From Streptomyces sp. NRRL WC-3742 (GTDB lineage: Bacteria > Actinomycetota > Actinomycetes > Streptomycetales > Streptomycetaceae), in assembly GCF_000720635.1 (NCBI RefSeq), contig NZ_JOCF01000027.1, positions 1-64,000 of the forward strand: a DNA stretch of 64,000 nt, given 5' to 3'. The notes under the pieces are model-generated. The model made no database searches and was not told the origin of the DNA. It saw nothing but the letters and a program-made list of their open reading frames with translations. Each line of letters opens with the position of its first letter. Position 1 is the stretch's first letter. Positions 9,475 to 17,753 of the stretch are shown here, piece after piece. The translations under genes were made by a program, and so were the position numbers.

Positions 9475-9490
9475 CAGGGTCCGCGCCCTG
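9475..9490 (-). promoter_or_regulatory. Short hairpin between cobalamin aptamer and cobD
   Basis: On the minus strand CAGGG (9490-9486) can pair with CCCTG (9479-9475) around a 6-nt loop. It lies directly 3' of the aptamer and about 70 nt before cobD, so it is a candidate part of the expression platform. The stem is only 5 bp, so this assignment is weak. Confidence 0.3.
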
Positions 9491-9665
9491 GCTCGACGTA
9501 ACGGGGGCGAGAGTCTCCTGGCTTCCGGGTCGGACGCGCGCCCGGGCCTTCCAGCGGCTTCTGACGGCTCGCCGTGGCGATGTTCCGGGCGTGCTCCCCG
9601 GTGACAGTGGCGGGACCGCGCCGGATTCGCACCGGCTTCCTCTCCATGCCTCCGATTGGCCCCGA
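9490..9665 (-). promoter_or_regulatory. Cobalamin riboswitch
   Basis: Adenosylcobalamin-binding leader RNA upstream of cobD, read on the minus strand. The diagnostic core is present: GGAAGCCGGTGCGAATCCGG (9640-9621), then GCGCGGTCCC and the B12 box GCCACTG (9611-9605), with the 3' conserved segment GGAAGCCAGGAGACTC (9526-9511). By family behaviour it should repress the operon when B12 is abundant. Upstream extent is approximate. The open reading frames crossing it on both strands are not genes. Confidence 0.95.
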
Positions 9666-9781
9666 AATCCCACCACGCGCTCCGACGGGGAGTCAACCGA
9701 GGTCACGGAGGGTTTGGTCACACGATCGGCTCAGCCCGGTGGCCGCCCCCACCGGCCGCCGGTGAACTGGTGCACGATCCA

Positions 9782-9845
9782 CACCGACCGAGCCGGACAC
9801 CGGCCGGGCCGGACACCGACCGAGCCGGACACCGACCGAGCCGGG
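9782..9845. repeat. 16-bp tandem repeat, four copies
   Basis: CACCGACCGAGCCGGA and close variants occur four times head-to-tail (9782-9797, 9798-9813, 9814-9829, 9830-9845) between the riboswitch promoter region and the alpha/beta hydrolase start. The second copy has two G-for-A changes and the last ends in G. No protein or RNA role is apparent; it may be a slippage product or an upstream regulatory spacer. Confidence 0.85.
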
Positions 9846-9872
9846 CAGAGCCCACCAGAGCGGGGAGCACGT

Positions 9873-10988
9873 ATGCGTTGGGGAACCGCGGCCGTCGTGG
9901 CGGCCGCCGCCGTGGGTGCCGGGGCCGCCGCCGTCCTGGTGATCGGCCGCCGGGCCTCGGAGCGGATGGTCCGCCCGGAGACGGTCGTCCTGGAGTCGGG
10001 CCCGGTCCACGTACGGAGCCTCGGCGCCGGCCGGGCCACCTTCACCCGGCGCCCCGAGACCCTGATGCCCGGCCGCTGGGCCGTGGAGTGGGCGGACGGC
10101 GGCCACGCGGTGGTCGAGGAGGTCCTCCACAGCGACGAGGAGGGCGTCACCCGCCGCCTGGTCCGCGCCGACCGCGGCACCCTCGCGCCCGGCACCGAGG
10201 TCCGCTTCACCCCGCGCGTGCTGGTCGGCGACCCGACCGAGGCCCTGGGCCTGCCGTTCACCGAGACCGCCGCCGAGGGCGAACTCGGCGCCCTGCCCGC
10301 CTGGCACCTCGGCGGCAAACGCGGCACCTGGGTGATCCTCGTCCACGGCCCCGGCGCCGACCGCCAACAGGCGCTGCCCGTGCTCCCCGTCCTCGACCAC
10401 CTGGGCCTGCCCGCCCTCGCCGTCACCTACCGGGGCGACGAGGGCGCCCCCGTCTCCCCGGACGGGCTCGGCCACTTCGGCGAGACCGAGTGGCGCGACG
10501 TGGAGGCCGCGATCCGCCTCGCCCTCGACAACGGCGCCGGCAAGGTGATCCTCTACGGCTGGTCGGTCGGCGCGACCATGGTCCTCCAGGCCGCCGCCCG
10601 CTCCGCCTGGTCGCACGCCATCCGGGGCCTGGTCCTGGACTCCCCGGTGCTCGACCTCCCCGCCTCGGCCCGCCGTGACGCCCGCAGGGCCGGCCTGTCC
10701 GGCACCGCCGCCGAACTCGGCGCGCTGGCCGCCGAAGGCCGTACGGGGGTCGACCTCGCCGACTTCGCCCGGATCGCCGAGGGCACCGACCTGCGCGTTC
10801 CCACCCTGCTGCTCCAGAGCCCGGACGACACCATCGCCCCGGTCGGCCCCGCCGAGCACCTCGCCACCGTCCGCCGGGACGTGGTGAGCCTCAAGCTCTT
10901 CCCCGGCGCCGACCACGCGGCCCTGTGGAACTCCGCCCCGGAGCACTACACGGAACTCCTCCGCCGCTGGTTCACCCCCCTCCTCTAG
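9873..10988 (+). CDS. Membrane-anchored alpha/beta hydrolase
   Basis: 371-aa serine hydrolase. An N-terminal hydrophobic segment (about residues 5-25) suggests a signal anchor, with the catalytic domain on the outer face. The triad is visible: nucleophile in YGWSVGATM (GxSxG), acid in QSPDDTIAPV, and His in PGADHAALWN. An oxyanion-type HGPGADRQQA segment precedes it. The ATG at 9873 is chosen because GGGGAG lies about 9 nt upstream; the open frame extending further upstream only reads through riboswitch complement and a tandem repeat. The substrate is unknown; peptidase or esterase are both possible. Confidence 0.85.
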   Translation: MRWGTAAVVAAAAVGAGAAAVLVIGRRASERMVRPETVVLESGPVHVRSLGAGRATFTRRPETLMPGRWAVEWADGGHAVVEEVLHSDEEGVTRRLVRADRGTLAPGTEVRFTPRVLVGDPTEALGLPFTETAAEGELGALPAWHLGGKRGTWVILVHGPGADRQQALPVLPVLDHLGLPALAVTYRGDEGAPVSPDGLGHFGETEWRDVEAAIRLALDNGAGKVILYGWSVGATMVLQAAARSAWSHAIRGLVLDSPVLDLPASARRDARRAGLSGTAAELGALAAEGRTGVDLADFARIAEGTDLRVPTLLLQSPDDTIAPVGPAEHLATVRRDVVSLKLFPGADHAALWNSAPEHYTELLRRWFTPLL

Positions 10989-11026
10989 AACCCTCCTGCG
11001 GAACCCCCCTGCAGAACCCTCCCGCA
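10988..11026. repeat. 13-bp tandem repeat, three copies
   Basis: GAACCCTCCTGCG, GAACCCCCCTGCA and GAACCCTCCCGCA follow each other from the last base of the hydrolase stop codon. CCTGCGG (10995-11001) can pair with CCGCAGG (11022-11028), so the array could fold as a weak terminator. The rest of the gap to 11215 shows no further gene. Confidence 0.7.
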
Positions 11027-11215
11027 GGGCCGTCCCGCTACCCACCGTCACCGCCCGTACGACCACCGCGACAACCCGGCATGTCCCCGCCACACGTTTC
11101 CGGCCAGGCGGTTTGCCTCTGTTGCCCGATCTTGCGGAGGTGCTGTCCGCGTGTGGTCGGTCGTACGGACAACCGGATGTGACAGAAGGCCCGTGCAAGG
11201 GGAAGACTGCTCGAC

Positions 11216-12715
11216 GTGACGTCTCGGAACCCGCGCGACCGTGATGCCCCGCTCCAACCGACGATCGGTGCCGGTGCGACGGTGACCCGTCTCCCCGGCA
11301 CGGCCCACCGGCCCGCCGGTGGCAGGCCGGGCGGGGCCGCTGTACCCCGCCGGCGAGGGCCCGCCCCGGCCCCCGGGCGAGGCCGGGTTCCGGTGCCCGA
11401 GGGCTTCCCCGCACCGGCCGAGCTGGCGCCCCTGGCCCGCCGGATGCTCGTGGACGCCGTCCGCATCGCCCGCTGGGCCGGCGAGCTGGACGAGGTCGAC
11501 AAGCGCGGCGAGCTGCTCCCCGACGACGCCCGCGCCGCGGGCCGCGCCCTGGCCATGACGGTCGGCGCGGCGGCCAAGGCGTGGGGCCAGGCGCTGCTGG
11601 TCGGCCTGGTGGAGGCCCGGGACGCCGGTGCCGGCCCCGGCTGGCGCCTGCACGCCTGGGAGCACGACGACGAGGCCGTGGTGCGCGGCTGGTCGGCGAT
11701 GTTCGACGCCTGGACGCTGCTGGCCCCCGTGCCCCCCGCCGCCCTGCGCGGCGTCTTCGCCGTCCTGGCCGGCCAGGCCGTGGACCAGGCCCCGCAGCTG
11801 CTGTCCTTCCTGCACCTGGTCGCCGGCCCCGTCCCGGACAGCGAGCTGCTGGAACTGCTGCGCCGCGGCCTGGACGAGCGCCGCGTGGGCGGGGCAGCCG
11901 GCCCGGGCCTGTCGCCAGTGCCGCACGCCGCCTCGGCCGTCTCCGCCGTGCGCGGCACCTGCCGCGAGCCGCAGATCGACACCCCGGCCGCGCCCTCGGA
12001 CGTGGCCGCCGTCCTCGACTGGATGCTGGACGGCCTGGCGGCCGTCGGCGCCGTGGTGCGCCGGGACGAGGCCGCCGAGCTGTCCCCGCTGGGCCACTGG
12101 GCCGTCCGCGCCAAGCTGGAGGAGATCTGCACGGTCGCCCAGACGGCGGCCGGGCACATCGAGCAGAGCGCCTTCGAGCTGCTGAACGCCTGCGCCGACT
12201 ACTCGCCGGGCCCGGCCCGCGCCGAGTACCGCGCCTGGGTGGCCGCCCGCCCCGCCGACCGCGCGGTGGCCGAGCTGCTGGACGCCGCCCAGGGCGACGA
12301 CGCGCTGGTACGGGGCCTGGCCTTCGAGGCGCTGCGGGTGGCCGGCGGCCCGGCCGAGCAGGCGGTGCGCGCGGCGGTGGACGAGCCGGTGCTGCGCCCG
12401 TACGCCCTGCTGTGGCTGGCGGAGCGCGCCGACGAGGGCGTCTCCCCGGCGGACGTGCTGGGCGCGGAGGACGCGGCCTGGCTCTGGGTGGACACGGCGG
12501 CGGCGGTGCTGGACCACGGCGAGACGGAGCTGCTGGTCGGCCACGTCGAGGGCGCCTCGGCGGGCGACCCCGTCCGGCTGTTCGCCCGCGCCCGCCAGTC
12601 CGGGCACCCGCGCGCGGCCTCGGTGCTGACGGCGGTCTCCGGGGTGCACCCGGACCCGGGCGTGGCCCGGGCGGCCCGCCGCTCGGCCTTCAGCGTCCAC
12701 ACCGGCGGCGCCTGA
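11216..12715 (+). CDS. Conserved actinomycete protein of unknown function
   Basis: 499-aa protein that I do not recognise beyond being conserved-looking in streptomycetes. The first 65 residues are Pro/Arg/Gly-rich and probably disordered. The remainder is Ala/Leu-rich and helical, with repeated amphipathic units such as ALLWLAERADEG, VARAARRSAF and AVRAAVDEPVLRP that resemble HEAT-type repeats. There is no signal peptide, transmembrane segment or catalytic motif. GTG 11216 is chosen from GGGGAAG about 10 nt upstream. It converges on pssA across a strong terminator. A scaffold or regulatory role is a guess. Confidence 0.7.
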   Translation: MTSRNPRDRDAPLQPTIGAGATVTRLPGTAHRPAGGRPGGAAVPRRRGPAPAPGRGRVPVPEGFPAPAELAPLARRMLVDAVRIARWAGELDEVDKRGELLPDDARAAGRALAMTVGAAAKAWGQALLVGLVEARDAGAGPGWRLHAWEHDDEAVVRGWSAMFDAWTLLAPVPPAALRGVFAVLAGQAVDQAPQLLSFLHLVAGPVPDSELLELLRRGLDERRVGGAAGPGLSPVPHAASAVSAVRGTCREPQIDTPAAPSDVAAVLDWMLDGLAAVGAVVRRDEAAELSPLGHWAVRAKLEEICTVAQTAAGHIEQSAFELLNACADYSPGPARAEYRAWVAARPADRAVAELLDAAQGDDALVRGLAFEALRVAGGPAEQAVRAAVDEPVLRPYALLWLAERADEGVSPADVLGAEDAAWLWVDTAAAVLDHGETELLVGHVEGASAGDPVRLFARARQSGHPRAASVLTAVSGVHPDPGVARAARRSAFSVHTGGA

Positions 12716-12764
12716 GCACGGCCACGAGAAACGGCGGCCTGAGCACGGCCACGAGAAACGGCGG
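12711..12764. repeat. 27-bp perfect direct duplication at a gene end
   Basis: Two identical 27-bp units (12711-12737 and 12738-12764) stand head-to-tail. The first contains the TGA stop (12713-12715) of the upstream gene and the second runs into the left arm of the terminator hairpin. This looks like a recent tandem duplication in non-selected DNA. Confidence 0.9.
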
Positions 12765-12799
12765 AGGGCCCGGAACCTGATGGTTCCGGGCCCTCCGCC
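12760..12799. terminator. Bidirectional terminator hairpin between convergent genes
   Basis: Perfect 18-bp stem (12760-12777 with 12782-12799) around a TGAT tetraloop, placed between the stop of the 499-aa protein and the stop of pssA. It should serve both strands. Confidence 0.9.
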
Positions 12800-12815
12800 G
12801 TACGTACGAGCAGGC

Positions 12816-13694
12816 TCAGCCGAGCCGCGACTCCGCCCGCCGGGCGCGGACGTCGCCGACCTTCTGGCCGACCTTGCGGCGGATCACCAGCATCGGCGCC
12901 ATGGCCGCCAGGGTGATCTGCGCGAACGCGCCGACGTGCATCAGCGTGTCACCGCCGGGCAGCCCGGTCGCCCAGGCCGCCAGGCAGCCGATGGCGACGA
13001 CGACCCAGCACAGGGTCGCGGTGGCCAGCAGCCCCTGCGGCTTCGGGTACTCGATCCGGCTGACCATCAGGTACGCGGCGCCGAAGATCCCGAGCAGGCC
13101 CAGCTGGAACGGCGGGTCGAGCAGCACGATGGCGATGACCGTCATCGCGCCCATCGGGCAGGGCATGCCCTGGAACACCCCGGGCCGCATCTTGACGGCC
13201 GAGAAGCGGGCCAGCCGCAGGACCACCGCGAGCAGCACCGTCAGCGAGATCAGCGCCGACAGCTTGGTGTTGGAGTCCTTGGAGACCATGCCCCAGACGG
13301 CGACGAAGTAGGCCGGCGCGATGCCGAAGCTGATCAGGTCGGCCAGGTTGTCCAGTTCCGCCCCGAGGGCCGAGGAGCGCAGCTTGCGCGCCACCAGGCC
13401 GTCGAAGAGGTCGCACATCGAGCCGATGAGCAGCAGCGTGACCGCCGTGGCCGCGCTGTGCCGGTCCGGAGCGGCGTCCGGGTTGGTGATGTGCGGGACC
13501 AGGACCCCGGTGGTGATCGAGTAGATCGCCAGGAAGCCGCAGACGGCGTTCCCGAGGGTCAGGAAGTCCGCGGTGGACAGGTGCTGAGGAGAGCGCGGGG
13601 CGCGCAGCTCGCGGTCGCGCGCCCAGCGGCGGCGGCGCAGGGCCGTCTCCTCGTCGTCCAGGCCGACGATTGTCTCAGGATCAGTCACGGTCAA
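12816..13694 (-). CDS. pssA: CDP-diacylglycerol--serine O-phosphatidyltransferase
   Basis: Integral membrane enzyme forming phosphatidylserine from CDP-diacylglycerol and serine. The 292-aa protein carries the CDP-alcohol phosphotransferase signature D-G-x2-A-R-x8-G-x3-D-x3-D (from D98-G99 through G111, D115 and D119), followed by ISFG, with about seven to eight hydrophobic helices. The N-terminal 40 residues are charged and cytoplasmic. Its ATG at 13694 lies inside the end of psd (14-nt overlap), so the two are coupled and together supply phosphatidylethanolamine. Confidence 0.94.
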   Translation of the reverse strand: MTVTDPETIVGLDDEETALRRRRWARDRELRAPRSPQHLSTADFLTLGNAVCGFLAIYSITTGVLVPHITNPDAAPDRHSAATAVTLLLIGSMCDLFDGLVARKLRSSALGAELDNLADLISFGIAPAYFVAVWGMVSKDSNTKLSALISLTVLLAVVLRLARFSAVKMRPGVFQGMPCPMGAMTVIAIVLLDPPFQLGLLGIFGAAYLMVSRIEYPKPQGLLATATLCWVVVAIGCLAAWATGLPGGDTLMHVGAFAQITLAAMAPMLVIRRKVGQKVGDVRARRAESRLG

Positions 13695-14373
13695 GGCGCG
13701 TCACCCCGGCGGTGGTCTTCTGGCCGACCTCGACGCCGACCTCGACGCCGGCCGGCAGGTAGGTGTCGACCCGGGACCCGAACCGGATCAGACCGATCCG
13801 CTCGCCCTGCTCGACCTTGGTACCGGCGTCCACGTACGGCACGATGCGGCGGGCCACGGCCCCCGCGATCTGGACCATCTCGATGTCGCCGATTTCGGTG
13901 TCGAAGTGCCAGACGACCCGCTCGTTCTGGTCGCTGTCCTTGTTGAACGCGGGAACGAAGCCGCCCGCGACGTGCTCGACCGACGTCACCGTGCCCGGCA
14001 GGGGCGCGCGGTTGACGTGGACGTTCAGCGGGCTCATGAAGATCGCGACCCGGGTGCGCCCGTCCGGCCAGGCGTCGATGCTCTGCACCACGCCGTCCGC
14101 CGGGGAGATCACTCTGCCCGTGCCGATCTCACGCTCGGGGTCGCGGAAGAACCACAGCATGCCGGCGCTGAGCGCGCAGGCGGGTACCGCCGCCAGGGCC
14201 CACTTGCCGCTGCGCCGGGTGAGGGCGGTGGTCACGGCGGCCGTGGCGAGGGTGGGGACGAACCAGGGGGTGGCTCCGCGCGCGATGGTCACGCGGGGTC
14301 GCCGACCGGCCGCCGGGGCTGCGAGGGCATCGCGGTCCGTGACGGAGGTGTGAGGGGACGGGCTGATGGGCAT
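13681..14373 (-). CDS. psd: Phosphatidylserine decarboxylase proenzyme
   Basis: Decarboxylates phosphatidylserine to phosphatidylethanolamine using a pyruvoyl group made by self-cleavage. The 230-aa protein is the short actinobacterial/archaeal form. The cleavage site is Gly199-Ser200 in RFGSRVDTYLP, so Ser200 would become the pyruvoyl residue. FRDPER (76-81), ISPADG (89-94) and the metal/substrate motif SPLNVHVNR (114-122) are present. A hydrophobic segment at about 36-75 anchors it to the membrane. First gene of the psd-pssA operon. Confidence 0.94.
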   Translation of the reverse strand: MPISPSPHTSVTDRDALAAPAAGRRPRVTIARGATPWFVPTLATAAVTTALTRRSGKWALAAVPACALSAGMLWFFRDPEREIGTGRVISPADGVVQSIDAWPDGRTRVAIFMSPLNVHVNRAPLPGTVTSVEHVAGGFVPAFNKDSDQNERVVWHFDTEIGDIEMVQIAGAVARRIVPYVDAGTKVEQGERIGLIRFGSRVDTYLPAGVEVGVEVGQKTTAGVTRLDRD

Positions 14374-14841
14374 CGAAGACCTTTGTCGCGGGGGATCATG
14401 GCCGCTGGACGGGGGCCACCGCGGGATCGGTAATAAGAGGGACGGCTTGCTGTCCCGGTGGATGCTATCGGGAGCACACGGTGGGTGGGCAACCCGCCTG
14501 CTCGTTCATGTGTCCGGTGGGAGCACGTCCGCGCACCCACTCATACGACCGTAGCTCGACCCGGTCCGGTTCCCAAGGGACCCGACGCGGCTGGTGACTC
14601 TTGTCTCAGCGGTGGCACGAGGTGAACCCGGGCGGTCGTACGAGCGCCGGGCGCCCGGGAAACGGCCCGGCGGGCCGCGGAGAGGTGTGCGGAAGCGGCC
14701 GCGGGGCGCTCGCTGCAGCTGTGCGCCCTGCGGCCGCTTCCGGAGGGCCGTGCCCGGCTCCCGGCGGACCAGGCCGGGGCCGCTGGTGGCACGGCGCGGT
14801 GCCGGGACGGGCCCGCACGCCCGTCGACCGGCGGTTCGAGG
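14374..14841. other. 468-bp gap upstream of psd, no gene seen
   Basis: No convincing reading frame. A possible psd promoter lies on the minus strand: TTGCCC (14492-14487) and TAGCAT (14467-14462) with a 19-bp spacer. A 12-bp inverted repeat GGAAGCGGCCGC/GCGGCCGCTTCC (14691-14702 and 14730-14741) with a 27-nt loop forms a strong isolated hairpin of unknown purpose. The rest shows nothing I can support. Confidence 0.5.
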
Positions 14842-14866
14842 GGTCCCCCGCGGAGTGCGGGGGACC
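14842..14866 (-). terminator. Hairpin terminator after the acyl-CoA dehydrogenase gene
   Basis: GGTCCCCCGC (14842-14851) pairs perfectly with GCGGGGGACC (14857-14866) around a 5-nt loop, immediately downstream of the minus-strand stop codon at 14873. Confidence 0.8.
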
Positions 14867-14872
14867 GGCCGG

Positions 14873-16075
14873 TCACTCGGCGATCCGGTACTCCTCCAGG
14901 AGCCGGCGGCCGACGATCATCTTCTGGATCTCCGCAGTACCTTCACCGATGAGCAGCATCGGGGCCTCGCGGTAGAGGCGCTCGATCTCGTACTCCTTGG
15001 AGAAGCCGTAGCCGCCGTGGATGCGGAAGGCGTCCTCGACGACCTCCTTGCAGTACTCGGAGGCGAGGTACTTGGCCATGCCGGCCTCGAGGTCGTTGCG
15101 CTCGCCGCTGTCCTTCTTGCGGGCGGCCATGACCATCATCTGGTGGGCGGCCTCGACCTTGGTGGCCATCTCGGCCAGCTTGAACTGGATGGCCTGGTGC
15201 TCGGCGATCTTCTTGCCGAAGGTGGAGCGCTGCTGGGCGTAGGAGATGCCGAGCTCGAAGGCGCGGCGCGCGACGCCGCAGCCGCGGGCCGCGACGTTGA
15301 CGCGGCCGACCTCGACGCCGTCCATCATCTGGTAGAAGCCCTTGCCCGGGACGCCGCCGAGGACGCGGTTCGCCGGGATCCGGACGTCCTGGAGCACCAG
15401 CTCGGTGGTGTCGACGCCCTTGTAGCCCATCTTCTCGATCTTCCCGGGCACGGTCAGGCCGGGCACGGTCGGGTTCGGGCCGAAGCCGGCCGTCTTCTCG
15501 ATCAGGAAGGTGGTCATGTTCTTGTACGGGGAGCTGCCGCCCTCGTCGGTCTTGCACAGGACCGCGACGAGGGTGGAGGTGCCGCCGTTGGTGAGCCACA
15601 TCTTCTGGCCGTTGAGGACGTAGAAGTCGCCGTCCTTGACGCCCTTGGTGGAGATGGCCGAAACGTCGGAGCCCAGGCCCGGCTCGGACATCGAGAAGGC
15701 GCCGCGGATTTCCCCCGCCGCCATCTTCGGCAGGAAGTAGTCCTTCTGCTCCTGGGTGCCGTGGGCGTTGATCATGTGGGCCACGATGAAGTGGGTGTTC
15801 ACGATGCCGGAGACGGACATCCAGCCGCGGGCGATCTCCTCGACCACCAGGGCGTAGGTGAGCAGGGACTCGCCGAGGCCCCCGTACTCCTCGGGGATGG
15901 TGAGGCCGAAGAGGCCGAGCTGCTTCATCCCCTCGACGATGGCGGTGGGGTACTCGTCCTTGTGCTCCAGCTCGGTCGCGACCGGAATGATCTCCTTGTC
16001 GACGAAATCCCGCACGGTGGCGAGGATGTCCCGCTGGATCTCGGTGAGGCCGTCGGTCTGTGCGAGGCGTCCCAT
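14873..16075 (-). CDS. Acyl-CoA dehydrogenase, probable methylsuccinyl-CoA dehydrogenase
   Basis: 400-aa FAD flavoenzyme of the acyl-CoA dehydrogenase family. Visible motifs are IPEEYGGLG, the flavin-binding FSMSEPGLGSD and WLTNGG segments, the RIHGGYGFSKEYEIERLYRE stretch, and the catalytic-base motif GEGTAEIQ. The neighbouring ccr, mutase, lyase and MaoC genes point to methylsuccinyl-CoA to mesaconyl-CoA oxidation in the ethylmalonyl-CoA pathway. It is shorter than proteobacterial Mcd (about 550 aa), so a general short-chain acyl-CoA role remains possible. A hairpin lies in the 160-nt gap before it, so it may be partly separately expressed. Confidence 0.85.
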   Translation of the reverse strand: MGRLAQTDGLTEIQRDILATVRDFVDKEIIPVATELEHKDEYPTAIVEGMKQLGLFGLTIPEEYGGLGESLLTYALVVEEIARGWMSVSGIVNTHFIVAHMINAHGTQEQKDYFLPKMAAGEIRGAFSMSEPGLGSDVSAISTKGVKDGDFYVLNGQKMWLTNGGTSTLVAVLCKTDEGGSSPYKNMTTFLIEKTAGFGPNPTVPGLTVPGKIEKMGYKGVDTTELVLQDVRIPANRVLGGVPGKGFYQMMDGVEVGRVNVAARGCGVARRAFELGISYAQQRSTFGKKIAEHQAIQFKLAEMATKVEAAHQMMVMAARKKDSGERNDLEAGMAKYLASEYCKEVVEDAFRIHGGYGFSKEYEIERLYREAPMLLIGEGTAEIQKMIVGRRLLEEYRIAE

Positions 16076-16120
16076 CGTGCGGCTCCGGAATGTCTGAAAG
16101 AGGGCGGGGGGGGGATTTTC

Positions 16121-16158
16121 GGGGGCCCTGCCGGCGTGGCTGCGGCAGCAGGGCCCCC
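16121..16158 (-). terminator. Hairpin between the MaoC and acyl-CoA dehydrogenase genes
   Basis: On the minus strand GGGGGCCCTG (16158-16149) pairs with CAGGGCCCCC (16130-16121), extended by an inner 3-bp CCG/CGG stem, and is followed by GAAAATCCC. It would end or attenuate transcription of the ccr-MaoC operon before the acyl-CoA dehydrogenase gene. Confidence 0.65.
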
Positions 16159-16235
16159 GACCGGGTGGGGGCCGGCCGATGACGGCGGCCTGCCCCTCCG
16201 GGGTCTATGGGTCTAGGGCTCTATAGGGGAGAGGA

Positions 16236-16739
16236 CTAGGAGAGGGGCTCCGGGCGGCCGGGCTGCTCGCCGCCGCGCGCCTTGATGTACGTCTCGGTCG
16301 GCACCATCACCTTGCGGCGGAAGATGCAGACGACCGTGCCGTCCTGCTTGTACCCCTTGGTCTCGACGTAGACGATGCCCCGGTCGTCCTTGGACTTGGA
16401 GGGCCACTTGTCGAGGACGGTCGTCTCGCCGTAGATGGTGTCGCCGTGGAAGGTCGGCGCGATGTGGCGCAGCGACTCGATCTCCAGGTTGGCGATCGCC
16501 TTGCCGGAGACGTCCGGGACGGACATACCGAGCAGCAGCGAGTAGATGTAGTTGCCCACCACGACGTTCCTGCCGAAGTCCGTCGTCTTCTCCGCATAGT
16601 TGGTGTCCATGTGGAGGGGGTGGTGGTTCATGGTGAGCAGGCAGAAGAGGTGGTCGTCGTACTCGGTGACCGTCTTGCCGGGCCAGTGCTTGTAGACCGC
16701 GCCGACCTCGAACTCCTCGTAGGTGCGTCCGAACTGCAT
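16236..16739 (-). CDS. MaoC-type hotdog dehydratase, probable mesaconyl-CoA hydratase
   Basis: 167-aa single-hotdog hydratase. The MaoC/R-hydratase element is visible as MNHHPLHMDTNYAEKT with its Asp and His residues, followed by VVGNYIYSLLLGMSV and the LEIESLRHIAPTFHGDTIY strand typical of the fold. The ATG at 16739 lies 2 nt after the stop of the lyase gene. Context suggests hydration of mesaconyl-CoA to beta-methylmalyl-CoA. Rhodobacter Mch is about twice as long because it is a double hotdog; this one would need to dimerise. The substrate assignment rests on neighbours. Confidence 0.82.
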   Translation of the reverse strand: MQFGRTYEEFEVGAVYKHWPGKTVTEYDDHLFCLLTMNHHPLHMDTNYAEKTTDFGRNVVVGNYIYSLLLGMSVPDVSGKAIANLEIESLRHIAPTFHGDTIYGETTVLDKWPSKSKDDRGIVYVETKGYKQDGTVVCIFRRKVMVPTETYIKARGGEQPGRPEPLS

Positions 16740-16741
16740 GG

Positions 16742-17719
16742 TCACGCCTCCGCCTTCTTCTCGGTGTCGGGCAGTTCGAACTTGGTGGTGCGCTGCATGC
16801 CGGCGGCCCGGCCCTTGCCGGAGATGACCAGGGCCATCTTGCGGCTGGCCTCGTCGATCATCTCGTCGCCGAGCATCGCGGAGCCCTTGGCGCCGCCCGC
16901 CTCGGAGGTGCAGTAGTCGTACGCGTCGAGGATCAGCTCGGCGTGGTCGTAGTCCTCCTGCGAGGGCGAGTAGATCTCGTTCGCGGCGCCGACCTGGTCC
17001 GGGTGCAGCACCCACTTGCCGTCGAAGCCGAGGGCGGCCGAGCGGCGGGCGACCTCGCGGTAGCCCTCCGGGTTGCGGATCTGCAGGTACGGGCCGTCGA
17101 TCGCCTGGAGGTCGTTGGCGCGGGCGGCCATCAGGATGCGCATCAGGATGTAGTGGTAGGCGTCGGCGCCGTAGCCGGGCGGCTGCTCGCCGACCACCAG
17201 GGACTTCATGTTGATCGAGGCCATGAAGTCGGCCGGGCCGAAGATGATGGTCTCCAGCCGGGGCGACGCCTGGGCGATGGCGTCGACGTTGATCAGGCCC
17301 TTGGCGTTCTCGATCTGCGCCTCGATGCCGATGCGGCCGACCTCGAAGCCCATGGTCTTCTCGATCTGGGTGAGCAGGAGGTCGAGCGCCTTGACCTGCT
17401 CGGCGTCCTGGACCTTCGGCAGCATGATGCAGTCGAGGTTGGGGCCCGCGCCCTCGACCACGGTGATCACGTCGCGGTAGGTCCAGTGCGTGGTCCAGTC
17501 GTTGACGCGCACGACGCGGGTCTTGCCGCTCCAGTCGCCGTTGTTGAGGGCGTCGACGATGTGGTGGCGGGCGCTCTCCTTGACCAGCGGGGCGCAGGCG
17601 TCCTCGAGGTCGAGGAAGACCTGGTCGGCCGGCAGGCCCTGGGCCTTCTCCAGGAAGCGCGGATTGCTGCCCGGTACGGCGAGGCAGGAGCGGCGCGGGC
17701 GCAAGCGGTTGACGGTCAT
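16742..17719 (-). CDS. HpcH/HpaI-type CoA-ester lyase, probable beta-methylmalyl-CoA/malyl-CoA lyase
   Basis: 325-aa TIM-barrel lyase of the citrate lyase beta/malyl-CoA lyase group. The N-terminal CLAVPGSNPRFLEKA has the CoA/carboxylate-binding Arg, VFLDLEDACAP follows, and the Mg-binding acidic residues fall in IGIEAQIENAKGL and IIFGPADFMASI. The ATG at 17719 follows a GGAAGGAACCCTCGAAAG leader. It lies 34 nt downstream of the mutase gene. In the ethylmalonyl-CoA pathway this enzyme splits beta-methylmalyl-CoA to glyoxylate and propionyl-CoA; that substrate is inferred from context. Confidence 0.85.
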   Translation of the reverse strand: MTVNRLRPRRSCLAVPGSNPRFLEKAQGLPADQVFLDLEDACAPLVKESARHHIVDALNNGDWSGKTRVVRVNDWTTHWTYRDVITVVEGAGPNLDCIMLPKVQDAEQVKALDLLLTQIEKTMGFEVGRIGIEAQIENAKGLINVDAIAQASPRLETIIFGPADFMASINMKSLVVGEQPPGYGADAYHYILMRILMAARANDLQAIDGPYLQIRNPEGYREVARRSAALGFDGKWVLHPDQVGAANEIYSPSQEDYDHAELILDAYDYCTSEAGGAKGSAMLGDEMIDEASRKMALVISGKGRAAGMQRTTKFELPDTEKKAEA

Positions 17720-17753
17720 GTCTTTCGAGGGTTCCTTCCCAGTGGTCAGCTGG

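Noticed and set aside
9782..9845. Tandem repeats as a CRISPR array
   Set aside because: Units are contiguous with no spacers and no cas genes. The same holds for the arrays at 10988, 12711, 30953 and 32543.
9405..9872. Upstream extension of the alpha/beta hydrolase and a minus-strand 100-codon frame
   Set aside because: Both cross the cobalamin riboswitch and the 16-bp tandem repeat. The hydrolase has a good start with ribosome site at 9873.
14825..14866. GGTTCGAGG as a tRNA T-loop
   Set aside because: No acceptor, D or anticodon stem fits around it, and it leads into a terminator hairpin. No tRNA was found anywhere in the window.
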